A stretch of 64,000 nucleotides of DNA. Origin: Paraburkholderia aspalathi. GTDB lineage: Bacteria > Pseudomonadota > Gammaproteobacteria > Burkholderiales > Burkholderiaceae. Numbering within the stretch: the first letter of the stretch is position 1; every line of letters starts with the position of its first letter. The stretch spans positions 1 to 64,000 of the forward strand of contig NZ_FPBH01000016.1 of the NCBI RefSeq assembly GCF_900116445.1, given 5' to 3'. The position numbers were made by a program, and so were the translations under genes. Below are positions 7,950 to 16,418 of the stretch, piece by piece. The notes beneath the pieces are model-generated. The model was not told the DNA's origin and did no database searches. It saw nothing but the letters and a program-made list of their open reading frames with translations.

Positions 7950-8951
7950 TCACTTCGCGGCCAGCGCTGCAGTCACGTCGCGGTTCTGCCAGACGTTGTC
8001 CTTCACCGTGATTTTTTGCGGAATCAGATGCGCGCCGTAAAACGCATCCGCGACAACCTGCTGTGAGCGCACGATCTCGTCGGTCACGGCGGTGGTGCCG
8101 TACGGATAACGGCGCACCCAGGTTTCGACCAGCTTCTGATCGAGGCCGACCTTCGGCGCGATCAGCGCAGCAGTTTCCACCGGATGGTCATTCACCCATA
8201 GGCCGGTGGTGCGCAACTGTCCAAGAATCGCACCGATCACATCCGGATGCTGCTGCGCGAAGTCGCGCGTCGCCTCGTAGAAATTATTGGGGCTATTGAG
8301 CTCGGCATAATCGACCAGCGTACGAGCCTTCAGCGTCTGTTGTGCGGCCGCGTAGTAAGGGTCCCAGATCGCCCATGCATCGACGGTGCCGCTTTCGAAG
8401 GCGGCGCGCGCATCGGCGGGCGCCAGATACACCGGGCGAACGTCTTCGTAACGCAGGCCGGCTTTCTTCAGCGCTTCGAGCAGCAGATAGTTCGCGCTGG
8501 AACCCTTCTGCAGCGCGACGCGCTTGCCCTTCAATTCCGCCACGCTATGCAGCGCGGAATCGCTTCTGACCAGAATCGCCTCGGCATGACGCCCTGACGG
8601 CTCCGCGCCGACATACACGAAGCGCACGCCACCGGCCTGCGCGAACACGGGCGGCGGCGCGCCGGTATAGCCGAAGTCGACGCTGTTCGCGTTCAGCGCT
8701 TCGAGCAGTTGCGGGCCGGCCGGGAATTCGAACCACTTGATGCTATAGCCGAGCGGCTTGAGCTTTTCGTCGAGCGAGCCTTGCGCCTTGAGGATCGCGA
8801 GTAAGCCCGACTTTTGATAGCCGATACGCAGCACGTTGGCCGGCTCGCTGCCGTTGCCATTACTGGTGCTCTGCGCGGTCGCGTTGAATGTGGTGAGCGC
8901 CGCCAGCAACGCAGCGGCGACGTGTAGCGAAATACGGGTATGACGGGACAT
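7950..8951 (-). CDS. Aliphatic sulfonate-type ABC transporter substrate-binding protein
   Basis: A 333-residue periplasmic binding protein related to SsuA/TauA. Residues 1-27 form a signal peptide ending ATAQ. The mature part has RIGYQKSG, the QKGSSANY segment near residue 150 and AIWDPYY near 195, all characteristic of the sulfonate/nitrate/taurine binding family. The start at 8951 is preferred to 8966 because GGAG is placed 9 nt upstream. No permease or ATPase gene is adjacent, so it must use a transporter encoded elsewhere or is an orphan. An intrinsic terminator follows. The actual ligand cannot be told from sequence. Confidence 0.85.
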   Translation of the reverse strand: MSRHTRISLHVAAALLAALTTFNATAQSTSNGNGSEPANVLRIGYQKSGLLAILKAQGSLDEKLKPLGYSIKWFEFPAGPQLLEALNANSVDFGYTGAPPPVFAQAGGVRFVYVGAEPSGRHAEAILVRSDSALHSVAELKGKRVALQKGSSANYLLLEALKKAGLRYEDVRPVYLAPADARAAFESGTVDAWAIWDPYYAAAQQTLKARTLVDYAELNSPNNFYEATRDFAQQHPDVIGAILGQLRTTGLWVNDHPVETAALIAPKVGLDQKLVETWVRRYPYGTTAVTDEIVRSQQVVADAFYGAHLIPQKITVKDNVWQNRDVTAALAAK

Positions 8952-9151
8952 GCTGCGAATCTCCATTGCGTTCGATTAGTCGAAGATCGTCGCATGGACG
9001 TCCCGCCGATCAAACGAAGCAATGCAGATTTGAATATGACGCGCGCGCGAACAGCCGGGGTATGAAAGCGCCAGCTTGCGCGCGGAAGGGGAAGGCGCTC
9101 GTCGCGCACGCGAACAGCACAGCTAGCGCGAGCAAATGGCCGCGTGTAATG

Positions 9152-10018
9152 CTATTTCCTGGGTTTATCTTTCTTTGCCGCGGCGCGCTCGGCTGCCGTG
9201 CTTTCGGGCGCGTGACCCAGCTTCTTTTCCATGATCGCCGCGACACGGTCGCCGAGATAATCGCCGGAGGCTTCTTCCAGCGCGCGGTTCATTTCGCTTT
9301 CCACCAGCACCATCGCCAGCGGCCGCACACGCCAGATCGCGTCGACCAGGGCGGGCACATCGGCGGGCGGCGGCAGGGCGTCGGCGTCATAGCGATCCAG
9401 TTGACGGACCACCAGATCGACCAGCGCCTTGGCGACCGCATTGAAATGGGGCCTCGCGATACCCACGGCGTCGAGCAGGTCGGCAAGCGGAATGCCTTCC
9501 TTGGCCATGGTCGCGCCGGCGGCCAGCGCCGTTGGGCTGCCGGACACGAAGGAGAGGCCGTCGCGCTCCAGCAAACCCAGGTCGACCGCTTTGCCCAAGG
9601 CGCTCGGCGAGGCTTTGTCGCCGAACATTTGCAGCAGTTCGAGCAGCGAGTATTTTTTCGGCCGTTCGCGCGACCAGCGGCTGCCGATCGCGGTTTCGAG
9701 ACCGAGGATCGAGCGCAGATCGTGGCCTTCGTCGACGGCCATGATCAGATCCTGGATGTTCGCGAGCGTGTAGCCGCGCGTGAGCAGATGGTTGATCAGC
9801 TTCAGACGCGAGACATGCGTGTCGTCATACACGCCGACGCGGCCGCGCTTTTCCGGCGGCTCGAGCAGGCCGCGATCCTGATAGGCGCGCACGTTGCGCA
9901 CGGTGGTGTCGCTCACGCGCGCGAGTTCGTCGACCGTGTATTCGTTGCGCGGCGTGGCGCTTGCCGGGACGCTCGGGGCGTCGGACGAGGGCGAAATGGG
10001 GGGCGGCGTTTTGGGCAT
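9152..10018 (-). CDS. MerR-family transcriptional regulator
   Basis: A 288-residue regulator. After a Pro/Ser-rich 25-residue leader, EYTVDELARVSDTTVRNVRAYQDRGLL (residues about 26-52, cited in part) is the MerR winged helix-turn-helix, with YDDTHVSRLKLI continuing the DNA-binding domain. The C-terminal 170 residues are helical and Leu/Ala-rich, without a Cys metal-binding cluster, so this is not a metal sensor of the MerR/CueR type. The C-terminus is Lys-rich (AAAKKDKPRK). It lies 9 bp after the acetyltransferase gene on the same strand. The inducer and target genes are unknown; neither of its neighbours shows an obvious MerR-type elongated promoter. Confidence 0.88.
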   Translation of the reverse strand: MPKTPPPISPSSDAPSVPASATPRNEYTVDELARVSDTTVRNVRAYQDRGLLEPPEKRGRVGVYDDTHVSRLKLINHLLTRGYTLANIQDLIMAVDEGHDLRSILGLETAIGSRWSRERPKKYSLLELLQMFGDKASPSALGKAVDLGLLERDGLSFVSGSPTALAAGATMAKEGIPLADLLDAVGIARPHFNAVAKALVDLVVRQLDRYDADALPPPADVPALVDAIWRVRPLAMVLVESEMNRALEEASGDYLGDRVAAIMEKKLGHAPESTAAERAAAKKDKPRK

Positions 10019-10027
10019 GAGGGGATT

Positions 10028-10618
10028 TTAACGCGCCACGTCATCCGGCACGGTCGAATCGCCCACGCCCAACGTTCGCTGCATCAGCGTGGTGTCGAGC
10101 CACCGGCCGTGTTTGAAGCCGACCGCCTTCAACGTGCCGGTCAATTCGAAGCCTAACTGCGTATGCAAAGACAGCGAACCGCCGCTGCCGCCGTCGGCGA
10201 TCACGGCAACCATTTGCCGCCACGGTCCGGTTTCACAGCGCTCGATCAGTGCCTGCAAAAGCACGCGCCCCAGGCCGCGTCCGCGATAGGCGTCGCTCAC
10301 ATAGATCGAATCTTCGATCGTGTTGCGATAGGCGGGGCGCGGCCGGTACGGCGTCGCGTAACAGTAGCCGGCGACTTCGCAGTCGATCTCGGCCACCATG
10401 TACGGCAGCCCGTGACTGCGTACCGACGCGAGCCGCGTGCGCAGGTCGTCGACGGAAGGCGGAATTTCTTCGAACGAAGCGACGCCGGTCAGTACGTGGT
10501 GCGCGTAGATCGCCTGGATTGCGGGCAGATCGGCTTCGGTGGCATCGCGGATCAAGGGCGCGGAGGCAGTGGAGTCGGCTGAGTGGGGCGTGGAGGGGGC
10601 GGGGCGGGTGGTGCTCAT
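10028..10618 (-). CDS. GNAT N-acetyltransferase, phosphinothricin acetyltransferase-like
   Basis: A 196-residue GCN5-related acetyltransferase. The core starts IRDATEADLPAIQAIYAHHV near residue 23, with ASFEEIPP near 47, and the acetyl-CoA pyrophosphate loop RGRGLG near residue 113. Overall it matches the PAT/Bar subfamily that acetylates phosphinothricin or methionine sulfoximine/sulfone. AGGA lies 6 nt before the ATG. The N-terminal 20 residues are Ser/Thr/Pro-rich and probably disordered. It is followed closely by the MerR gene, suggesting co-transcription. The natural substrate in the cell is uncertain, as many PAT-like proteins act on toxic amino-acid analogues. Confidence 0.85.
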   Translation of the reverse strand: MSTTRPAPSTPHSADSTASAPLIRDATEADLPAIQAIYAHHVLTGVASFEEIPPSVDDLRTRLASVRSHGLPYMVAEIDCEVAGYCYATPYRPRPAYRNTIEDSIYVSDAYRGRGLGRVLLQALIERCETGPWRQMVAVIADGGSGGSLSLHTQLGFELTGTLKAVGFKHGRWLDTTLMQRTLGVGDSTVPDDVAR

Positions 10619-10842
10619 ACGTGGTCCTGTCGGCGGTGAGTCTGAGGATACGTTTCACTATGCCCGCCGCGGGCAAGAATTTGAAGCGAATCAAAAATCG
10701 CCGCGACCTATAGGCAGTATCCGCGTATGCATAGGTGAGCGGCGTGATCGAGGGATGGCGCGCAGCGCCCGGCCATGCGGCTGCGCCGGGCGCTACGGAT
10801 TTTCGTCGTGAAGACGCATGCACGTGGCATGCGTTTCGCCGA

Positions 10843-11130
10843 TCAGTTATGCGAGTAAGTATCCGGCTGCGTCACATGCCCGCGATGATGCCGGTGATGC
10901 TTTGCCTTGTGCTTCGGCTTGGCCGGAGCCTGTTCCGCCGGTTGCGGTTGTGGCTGGGCCTGCACCGGTTGCGGCTGTTGGGCCTGGGCGCCGGGCGCGG
11001 GTGCCGGATGGGCATTGCCGGACGGCAGCGAGCTCTGGCCTTCGCCGAAGCGAAAGGTTTGCGAGGTTTGCGCGTACGCGGTGGTGGTCAGCGTCAGGGC
11101 GGCAACCGCCACGCAAATCGAAAACTTCAT
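10843..11130 (-). CDS. Small secreted Gln/Pro/His-rich protein
   Basis: A 95-residue protein of no recognised family. Residues 1-19 (MKFSICVAVAALTLTTTAYA) are a signal peptide. The mature part is low complexity: QPQPVQAQPQPQP in the middle, then a basic His-rich end KHKAKHHRHHRGH. It has no Cys. The start at 11130 is set by AAGGAG 9 nt upstream. Histidine clusters could bind metal, but this is speculation. It is transcribed in the same direction as the neighbouring AhpD-like gene, 55 bp downstream of it. Confidence 0.7.
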   Translation of the reverse strand: MKFSICVAVAALTLTTTAYAQTSQTFRFGEGQSSLPSGNAHPAPAPGAQAQQPQPVQAQPQPQPAEQAPAKPKHKAKHHRHHRGHVTQPDTYSHN

Positions 11131-11185
11131 GAATGCATACTCCTTCTGAACGAGCCCGTGAGGATACCGCAATGCGACCGGTGAC

Positions 11186-11797
11186 CTATTCGGCTTGCGG
11201 AAACACGGGTTCTCCAAGCGTGAGCATCAGCCGGTTGGCCCACGCGAAGATCGCGATAGCGTGAGTCAGGTCGAGAATCTCCGCCTGCGTCAGGCCGTTG
11301 GCTTCGAGCCGCTTGATGGCGGCGGCGTCAACGTTTTCAGGGTGGTCGGTCAGTTCGATCGCGTACTGGATGATCGCGCGCTCGCGCTCCGTCGTGCCTG
11401 CACTCGACGGATCTTCAAAAACCTGTTCGATCGCGTCGGTCCGCTTCGCGAGCTGACCGAATCGTTGCGCATGCACCGAAGCGCAATACACGCAGCCGTT
11501 CACGCGCGACACCACGGTGCTGGCGAGTTCGCGCTCGGCGCGCGGCAGGCCTCCTGGCGCATACATGATCGCGTTGAAGACCCCGGAGCGCTGCCGCAGA
11601 ATTTCCGCCTGTTGGACCAGCAGCAGATAGTAGTCGGAGGTCTTGGCGTGCGGGTGGCTCTCTTCGAGCACGGCGATCTGCTCCAGTGTGGCGCCGGCGA
11701 GGCTGACCGTGTCGAGCCATGCGCGCCAGCCGAGCGTATCGAAGGTGAAGCCGTTGAATGGATCAACCGGCGATGCACTGGTGTTCACCTGACTCAT
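11186..11797 (-). CDS. AhpD-like peroxidase-related protein
   Basis: A 203-residue protein of the carboxymuconolactone decarboxylase/AhpD fold. The redox motif is complete: CVYCASVH gives Cys102, Cys105 and His109, with upstream Glu residues at 88 and 90. In AhpD this dithiol reduces peroxides or thiol partners. AGGAGG lies 5 nt before the ATG, and the ATG overlaps the TGA of the preceding CMD gene, so translation is coupled. It is the last gene of a leftward unit LysR - FAD oxidoreductase - CMD protein - this protein. Most likely it detoxifies or completes the chemistry of the flavoprotein. The substrate is unknown. Confidence 0.85.
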   Translation of the reverse strand: MSQVNTSASPVDPFNGFTFDTLGWRAWLDTVSLAGATLEQIAVLEESHPHAKTSDYYLLLVQQAEILRQRSGVFNAIMYAPGGLPRAERELASTVVSRVNGCVYCASVHAQRFGQLAKRTDAIEQVFEDPSSAGTTERERAIIQYAIELTDHPENVDAAAIKRLEANGLTQAEILDLTHAIAIFAWANRLMLTLGEPVFPQAE

Positions 11798-12336
11798 GCT
11801 GCCTCCTGTGCGGCGCGCAATGCCTTCAGGCCCGCTACCACGCGTAATTGATAAGTGACGAACGCAATCAATTGCGACAACGCGACGATGCCGCGTGTCG
11901 TGATGCCGGCCTGCTGCAGCGTTTGCAGATGCTCGGGGCGTGCTTCGACTGGCTTGATCGTCAGCAGTTTGACGTGCGAGAGGATCGCGATCAGGCGAGC
12001 GTCGGTGGCGGCGTCGAGCGTGCCTGCTTCGATTGCGTCGAATGTGGTCGGCTGTGCGCCAAGGGCGATGAGCTTCGCTGCGTAGGCATCGGCGAGGTCG
12101 TTGGCGAGCGAAAGGCGCGCGGCATACCACGCGGCAAACAAACGCTCCTGCAGCGATAAGTCGGGCAACGCCGGATCGAACAACGCGTCTTCGCTGCGTT
12201 GCGTGTGCAGCGCGACTTTGTCGCGCGCGTGGCGGATCGCGGCGAGCGCGCTGCCGGCTTGCAGACCAGCGAGGGTGTCGATGGTGTCAGCGCCAGAGGG
12301 CGTTGCGGCTTGAGTCGGTGAAGCGAGGTCGGTCAT
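11794..12336 (-). CDS. CMD-domain protein (Avi_7170-like)
   Basis: A 180-residue helical protein of the carboxymuconolactone-decarboxylase-like superfamily, resembling the Avi_7170 group often encoded next to a peroxidase-related AhpD protein. No Cys is present, so it lacks the AhpD CxxC dithiol and cannot be a thiol peroxidase by itself. It may be a structural partner of the downstream protein or bind a different substrate. The stop/start overlap with the AhpD-like gene is 4 bp. It follows the FAD oxidoreductase by 15 bp. The N-terminal 20 residues are Ala/Thr/Pro-rich. Confidence 0.75.
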   Translation of the reverse strand: MTDLASPTQAATPSGADTIDTLAGLQAGSALAAIRHARDKVALHTQRSEDALFDPALPDLSLQERLFAAWYAARLSLANDLADAYAAKLIALGAQPTTFDAIEAGTLDAATDARLIAILSHVKLLTIKPVEARPEHLQTLQQAGITTRGIVALSQLIAFVTYQLRVVAGLKALRAAQEAA

Positions 12337-12351
12337 GTCTGCTCCGGCGGG

Positions 12352-13830
12352 TTAATCGGTGTTTTCAGCTGCGTTCTCTGCTTGCAGGCGAGCGCGCGAA
12401 GTGTCGGACGATGCATCCGCATCGCTCCATTCGTCCCCGCGCAGCTCAGCCGTATCGAAGGCGAGCAGCGCCTGATAGTGCCGCTCGCGATCCGCGTCGA
12501 ACAGGCGGCTTGCGATGCCGCGTGCCAGGCGCTGCGCGCCATCGCTGATCGCGGGGATGTCGCCGGAGAGCTTGCCGTGGCTGAGGCTCGCGGCATGATT
12601 GAAGCAATGGATCTGCGTCAGCGCGGCACACGTGCCGGGCTCGCGCTCCTGAAACGCGAACGCGGCGCCGAGATCCGGCGACTCGGCCAGTTCGTACGAA
12701 GGCAACGCCGGGTCCGCTTGATAGCGGTCTTTCCAGCGCCGCACAAAGCGGGCGAACGGCGCGAATTCGGCGCGCGTGGCGATATCCGAATGAAAGCCGG
12801 TCGCGAAGATCAGAAAGTCGACCACGTAGTGGCCTTTCGGCGTCGTTACCGCGAGCGCGCCGTCGCGTTCATCGAGTGCAACAATTGGGCTGCCGACGTG
12901 AAAGCGTGCGCCCTCGTGGCGTGAAACCCGCAGCACGCTGTCTCTTGGCGGTGGTGTTTGCTCGGTCTGTGCGTAATGCAGGAAACGCCATTTGGACGCA
13001 TCGTCGAGATCGGCGAAACCATGCACGAGCCCCGGACTGCCGATGCCCGTCAGCTTGTTCACGCGCGGAATATCGTCACGGCGGATAAACAGATCGACGC
13101 TGGCCGTACCCGTTTCGAGCGCGGTCGCGGCATTGTCGAAGGCGGACGCACCCGCGCCGACGACACCGACACGCTTGCCGGTCAATGCGGCGAAATCGAT
13201 TGCCTCCGCGGAGTGCGCCCAGTAGCGGTGCGCAATCGTATTGGCGATACCAGGTACCGACGGACCGCCCAAACCGTCGCGTCCGGTGGCGAGCACGACA
13301 TGCCGCGCGAGCACCGTACGCTGCCCGCTCGCATCAGCGAGATCGAGTTCAAGCAGGCCATCGTCGCGAGGACGTAGCGAGGTCAACGTGGTGTCGTTTT
13401 GCACCGGAAGATCGAGCACCTCGCGATACCAGCGCAAATAGTCCATCCACTGCGTTCGCGGAATCTTGTAGAGCGCATCCCACGCAGCGCTGTCGAATTG
13501 CGCTTCGTACCACGCGCGAAACGTGAGGGCCGGCATGCGCAGGGCGGGCCCCGTGAGTTGCTTGGGCGAGCGCAGCGTTTCCATTCGCGCGAACGATACC
13601 CATGGACCTTCGCGTCCTGACGGCGCGCGGTCGATCACCTGCAGATTGTCGATGCCGAGCCAGCGCAGTTCCGCCGCCGCGGCGAGCCCCGCCATGCCGC
13701 CGCCGATCACGGCGACATCGAGCACGCGTTCAGCATCGGCGAAACGCGGCGGAACCCACGAGGGTGCGGGTAATTCCAGCCAGCGCAGATCTTCACGCAA
13801 GCGGGCTTCGAGTGCGGCAAGGCGATTCAT
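12352..13830 (-). CDS. FAD/NAD(P)-binding oxidoreductase
   Basis: A 492-residue flavoprotein. VAVIGGGMAGLAAAAELR near residue 39 is the FAD Rossmann motif, ATGRDG near residue 181 is the linker motif found after the FAD domain, and VGVVGAGASAFDNA near 219 is the second nucleotide (NADPH) site. IFATGFHSD near 336 closes the fold. It resembles flavin-containing monooxygenase/NAD(P)-binding oxidoreductases, but the Baeyer-Villiger fingerprint is absent. Its start overlaps the LysR stop by 4 bp (ATGA), and it precedes two CMD-fold genes. Together with the divergent ABC importer this suggests oxidation of an imported compound. The substrate is unknown. Confidence 0.82.
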   Translation of the reverse strand: MNRLAALEARLREDLRWLELPAPSWVPPRFADAERVLDVAVIGGGMAGLAAAAELRWLGIDNLQVIDRAPSGREGPWVSFARMETLRSPKQLTGPALRMPALTFRAWYEAQFDSAAWDALYKIPRTQWMDYLRWYREVLDLPVQNDTTLTSLRPRDDGLLELDLADASGQRTVLARHVVLATGRDGLGGPSVPGIANTIAHRYWAHSAEAIDFAALTGKRVGVVGAGASAFDNAATALETGTASVDLFIRRDDIPRVNKLTGIGSPGLVHGFADLDDASKWRFLHYAQTEQTPPPRDSVLRVSRHEGARFHVGSPIVALDERDGALAVTTPKGHYVVDFLIFATGFHSDIATRAEFAPFARFVRRWKDRYQADPALPSYELAESPDLGAAFAFQEREPGTCAALTQIHCFNHAASLSHGKLSGDIPAISDGAQRLARGIASRLFDADRERHYQALLAFDTAELRGDEWSDADASSDTSRARLQAENAAENTD

Positions 13831-14813
13831 GCTGTGTGTTCCGGGTGTTTGGTGCGCGCACGGGAGACGCGGGTTTCGCGCTGTAGCAGTGCATCGTGTT
13901 GCTGGGCGGGATGTAGCACAACGCCTTCCAGCAGCTCACGGGTCGCGTGCTCGATGGATCGCAGCAATGCGTCGACGGCCGCGCGGCATGGTTTGCCTGC
14001 GGGCGTCACGACGCCGAAGAAGAACGGAATCGCGCAGTCGAGCGGCCGCGCCGTTACACCTTCGATAGACAGACCGAGTCCGGTGGCCGGATCCACGATC
14101 GCGACACCGGCGCCCGCGCGAGCGGCCATCACTGCGTTTAGCGAGGCATTGGTTTCGAGAAACACGTCAGCGGAAATGCGCGCAGCCGCGAACGCTGCGT
14201 CGATCCGATGCCGCAACCGAAAGCGGTTCGCCACGGTGACGATGCGCCGGTCCGCCAGATCGCGCAGCGCAATGCTCGGCTGCGTGGCTAGCGGATCGCC
14301 GCTCTGCACGAGCGCCACGCAGGGCGCTTCGGCGATCCAGTGGATGTCGAGTCCCGCATGCCCGATCGGCAGCGTCACCAGACCGATATCCGCGGTACGA
14401 GTCAGGACTTCATGCACGACGTGTTCCGCCGACAAACTGCGTAACTGGAATTGCGGTGCGTGGCCGAGCGGCGGCAGCGAAGCGATGGCGGGCGGCACGA
14501 TCGACGCCGCCAGCGCGGGCGTGGCCGCCACGCGCAATGGTTCCGCTTCGTCGAGGCCGATGGCGCGTGCCCGTTGCTCGATGGTCTTCAGCCCGATCAG
14601 CGAACGCTCGACTTCTTCGTAAAGCAGAAACGCGCGATGCGTCGGCGTCACACGCGGACCGTTGCGATTGAACAGCGCATAGCCGAGATCCGCCTCGAGC
14701 TCCTGAATCTGACGCGTGACGGCCGGCTGCGAGCGTTCGAGCAGACGTCCCGCACCGGTGATGCTGCCGGCGGACATAACCGCCGAAAATGCTTCGAGTT
14801 GATGCAGCTCCAT
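13827..14813 (-). CDS. LysR-family transcriptional regulator
   Basis: A 328-residue regulator. Residues 1-60 hold the LysR helix-turn-helix (MELHQLEAFSAVMSAGSI, SQPAVTRQIQELEADLG). Residues about 90-300 form the periplasmic-binding-like effector domain. GGGTGA precedes the ATG. It is the first gene of the leftward oxidoreductase unit and is divergent, across 350 bp, from the HAAT-type ABC importer. The classical LysR arrangement suggests that it controls both units in response to the imported compound. I could not find an unambiguous T-N11-A site in the intergenic DNA. Confidence 0.9.
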   Translation of the reverse strand: MELHQLEAFSAVMSAGSITGAGRLLERSQPAVTRQIQELEADLGYALFNRNGPRVTPTHRAFLLYEEVERSLIGLKTIEQRARAIGLDEAEPLRVAATPALAASIVPPAIASLPPLGHAPQFQLRSLSAEHVVHEVLTRTADIGLVTLPIGHAGLDIHWIAEAPCVALVQSGDPLATQPSIALRDLADRRIVTVANRFRLRHRIDAAFAAARISADVFLETNASLNAVMAARAGAGVAIVDPATGLGLSIEGVTARPLDCAIPFFFGVVTPAGKPCRAAVDALLRSIEHATRELLEGVVLHPAQQHDALLQRETRVSRARTKHPEHTA

Positions 14814-15163
14814 GACTCACCCTGGCAATTCGGTCTGCGCATTGTAGGGTCGTCTGAATGCGGGATTTATATAATGAATTCCGATATCGACAGCCGAAAA
14901 AATGCGAAGCGGATTCGCCGGCGAGGACGCGGCGGCGCGGATTTTGTTTCATATGGCGCGTGTCGGAAGAGAGAAAAGTCAGTTGCGTCAACGAGATACC
15001 ACGGTGTGTCAGCGCATGGACGTGAACACGGGCTCGTTGCGTTGCCGCGAGCGAGCGGCGGCATCCTCTCCTGCGTGATAACCATATTCCCAAAACTTCG
15101 TTGGTTCGCCGGAATTCACCGTGGTTACATGGCCCCACTTTGAAGCTGACAGGCGGGGCAAAC
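14814..15163. promoter_or_regulatory. Divergent promoter region between LysR and ABC importer
   Basis: A 350-bp gene-free stretch. It holds an AT-rich patch with a perfect TATAAT at 14870-14875 reading rightward, but no matching -35 at 16-18 bp. It is the expected place for the LysR operator. Nothing else is recognisable. Confidence 0.45.
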
Positions 15164-16360
15164 ATGAAACACGAATCCAAATCGTCGCGGACCAACTGGT
15201 CACGCTGGCTGAAAACGCTGCCGATGCTCGCAGCAGTAGTGGGCATCGCAGCAACCTCGCCGGCCTACGCCGGCGCCGCAACGGGCGAGCCGTATCTCAT
15301 TGGCGTGAGCGGACCGCTGACCGGACAGGACGCGCAATACGGCACGCAGTGGAAGCGCGGCTTCGATCTCGCGCTGGAGCAGATCAACAGCCAGGGCGGC
15401 ATCAAGGGTCGCCCGCTTGCCTATGACTTCGAGGACAGCCGTGGCGACCCGCGCCAGGCCGTGTCGATCGCGCAGAAGTTCGTCGGCGATCCGCGCATTC
15501 TGCTGGAGCTGGGTGACCTGTCGAGCACGACCTCGATGGCTGCTTCGCCGATTTATCAGCGGGCACAACTCGTGCAATTCGGCTTCACCAATTCGCACCC
15601 CGCCTTCACCAAGGGTGGCGACTACATGTGGAGCACGGCGCTGAGTCAAGCCGAAGAGCAGCCGCTGCTCGCGCACTACGCGACGAAAGAACTCGGCTTC
15701 AAGCGTATTGCCGTGCTCTATCTGAATACCGATTGGGGCCGCACCAGCAAGGACATTTTTGCGAAAGCGGCCACGCAGGATGGCGCACAGGTTGTCGCGG
15801 CGGAAGGCTATCAGCCGACCGAAAAGGATTTCCGCGCGACGCTGGTGCGTGTGAACGAAGCGAAGCCCGATTCGCTCGTGCTGATCTCGTACTACGCGGA
15901 TGGCGCGCAAATCGTGCGCCAGGCGCGTTCGTCGGGTTTGACGCAACCGATCGCGGCAGTGGGCTCGGTCTATTCGCCGAAATTCCTCGAACTCGCGGGT
16001 GAGGCCGCGAATGGCGTATTCACCGAATCAAATTTCTTCCCCGGCGACAAGCGGCCTGAAGTGCAGGACTTCGTGCAGCGTTATCGCACGAAGTACAGCG
16101 GCGAGCCCGATACCTTCGCCGCGCGCGCTTACGACGCGATGATCGTTTCGGCGGAAGTCATGCGCCGCTACGGCGTGACCCGTCAGGCAGTGCATGACGG
16201 CCTGAAGCAGATCAAGGACGTGCCGAGCCTGATCTTCGGCAAGGTGCAGTTCGATCCGCAGACACGTCGCGTGGCCGGCGCGCGCAGCGTGTACCTGGTC
16301 GTCAAGGACAATCAGTTCGCACAATGGGACGGTTCCAAGCCGCTGGTCGCTTCGAAATAA
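15164..16360 (+). CDS. HAAT-family ABC transporter substrate-binding protein
   Basis: A 398-residue periplasmic binding protein of the branched-chain amino acid/amide type (Peripla_BP_6). Residues 1-36 form a long signal peptide ending near AYAGA. The mature start YLIGVSGPLTGQDAQYGTQWKRG and EQINSQGGIKGRPL are typical of LivJ-like proteins. The start was set at MKHES, preceded by GGCGGGG. Downstream lie a fused permease and two ATPases, giving a complete importer. The family also carries urea, amides and aromatic acids, so a branched-chain amino acid should not be assumed. The adjacent flavoprotein unit argues for a catabolic substrate. Confidence 0.88.
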   Translation: MKHESKSSRTNWSRWLKTLPMLAAVVGIAATSPAYAGAATGEPYLIGVSGPLTGQDAQYGTQWKRGFDLALEQINSQGGIKGRPLAYDFEDSRGDPRQAVSIAQKFVGDPRILLELGDLSSTTSMAASPIYQRAQLVQFGFTNSHPAFTKGGDYMWSTALSQAEEQPLLAHYATKELGFKRIAVLYLNTDWGRTSKDIFAKAATQDGAQVVAAEGYQPTEKDFRATLVRVNEAKPDSLVLISYYADGAQIVRQARSSGLTQPIAAVGSVYSPKFLELAGEAANGVFTESNFFPGDKRPEVQDFVQRYRTKYSGEPDTFAARAYDAMIVSAEVMRRYGVTRQAVHDGLKQIKDVPSLIFGKVQFDPQTRRVAGARSVYLVVKDNQFAQWDGSKPLVASK

Positions 16361-16418
16361 CGTCTGGGCAACGCACAAGCAACGCTCACGTGTCTGCTTC
16401 TCACCGGATCTGAATGCT

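Noticed and set aside
8966..10156. 396-codon rightward open frame
   Set aside because: Antisense to the MerR and GNAT genes, His/Arg/Gln-rich without any family motif, no ribosome site; a high-GC shadow frame.
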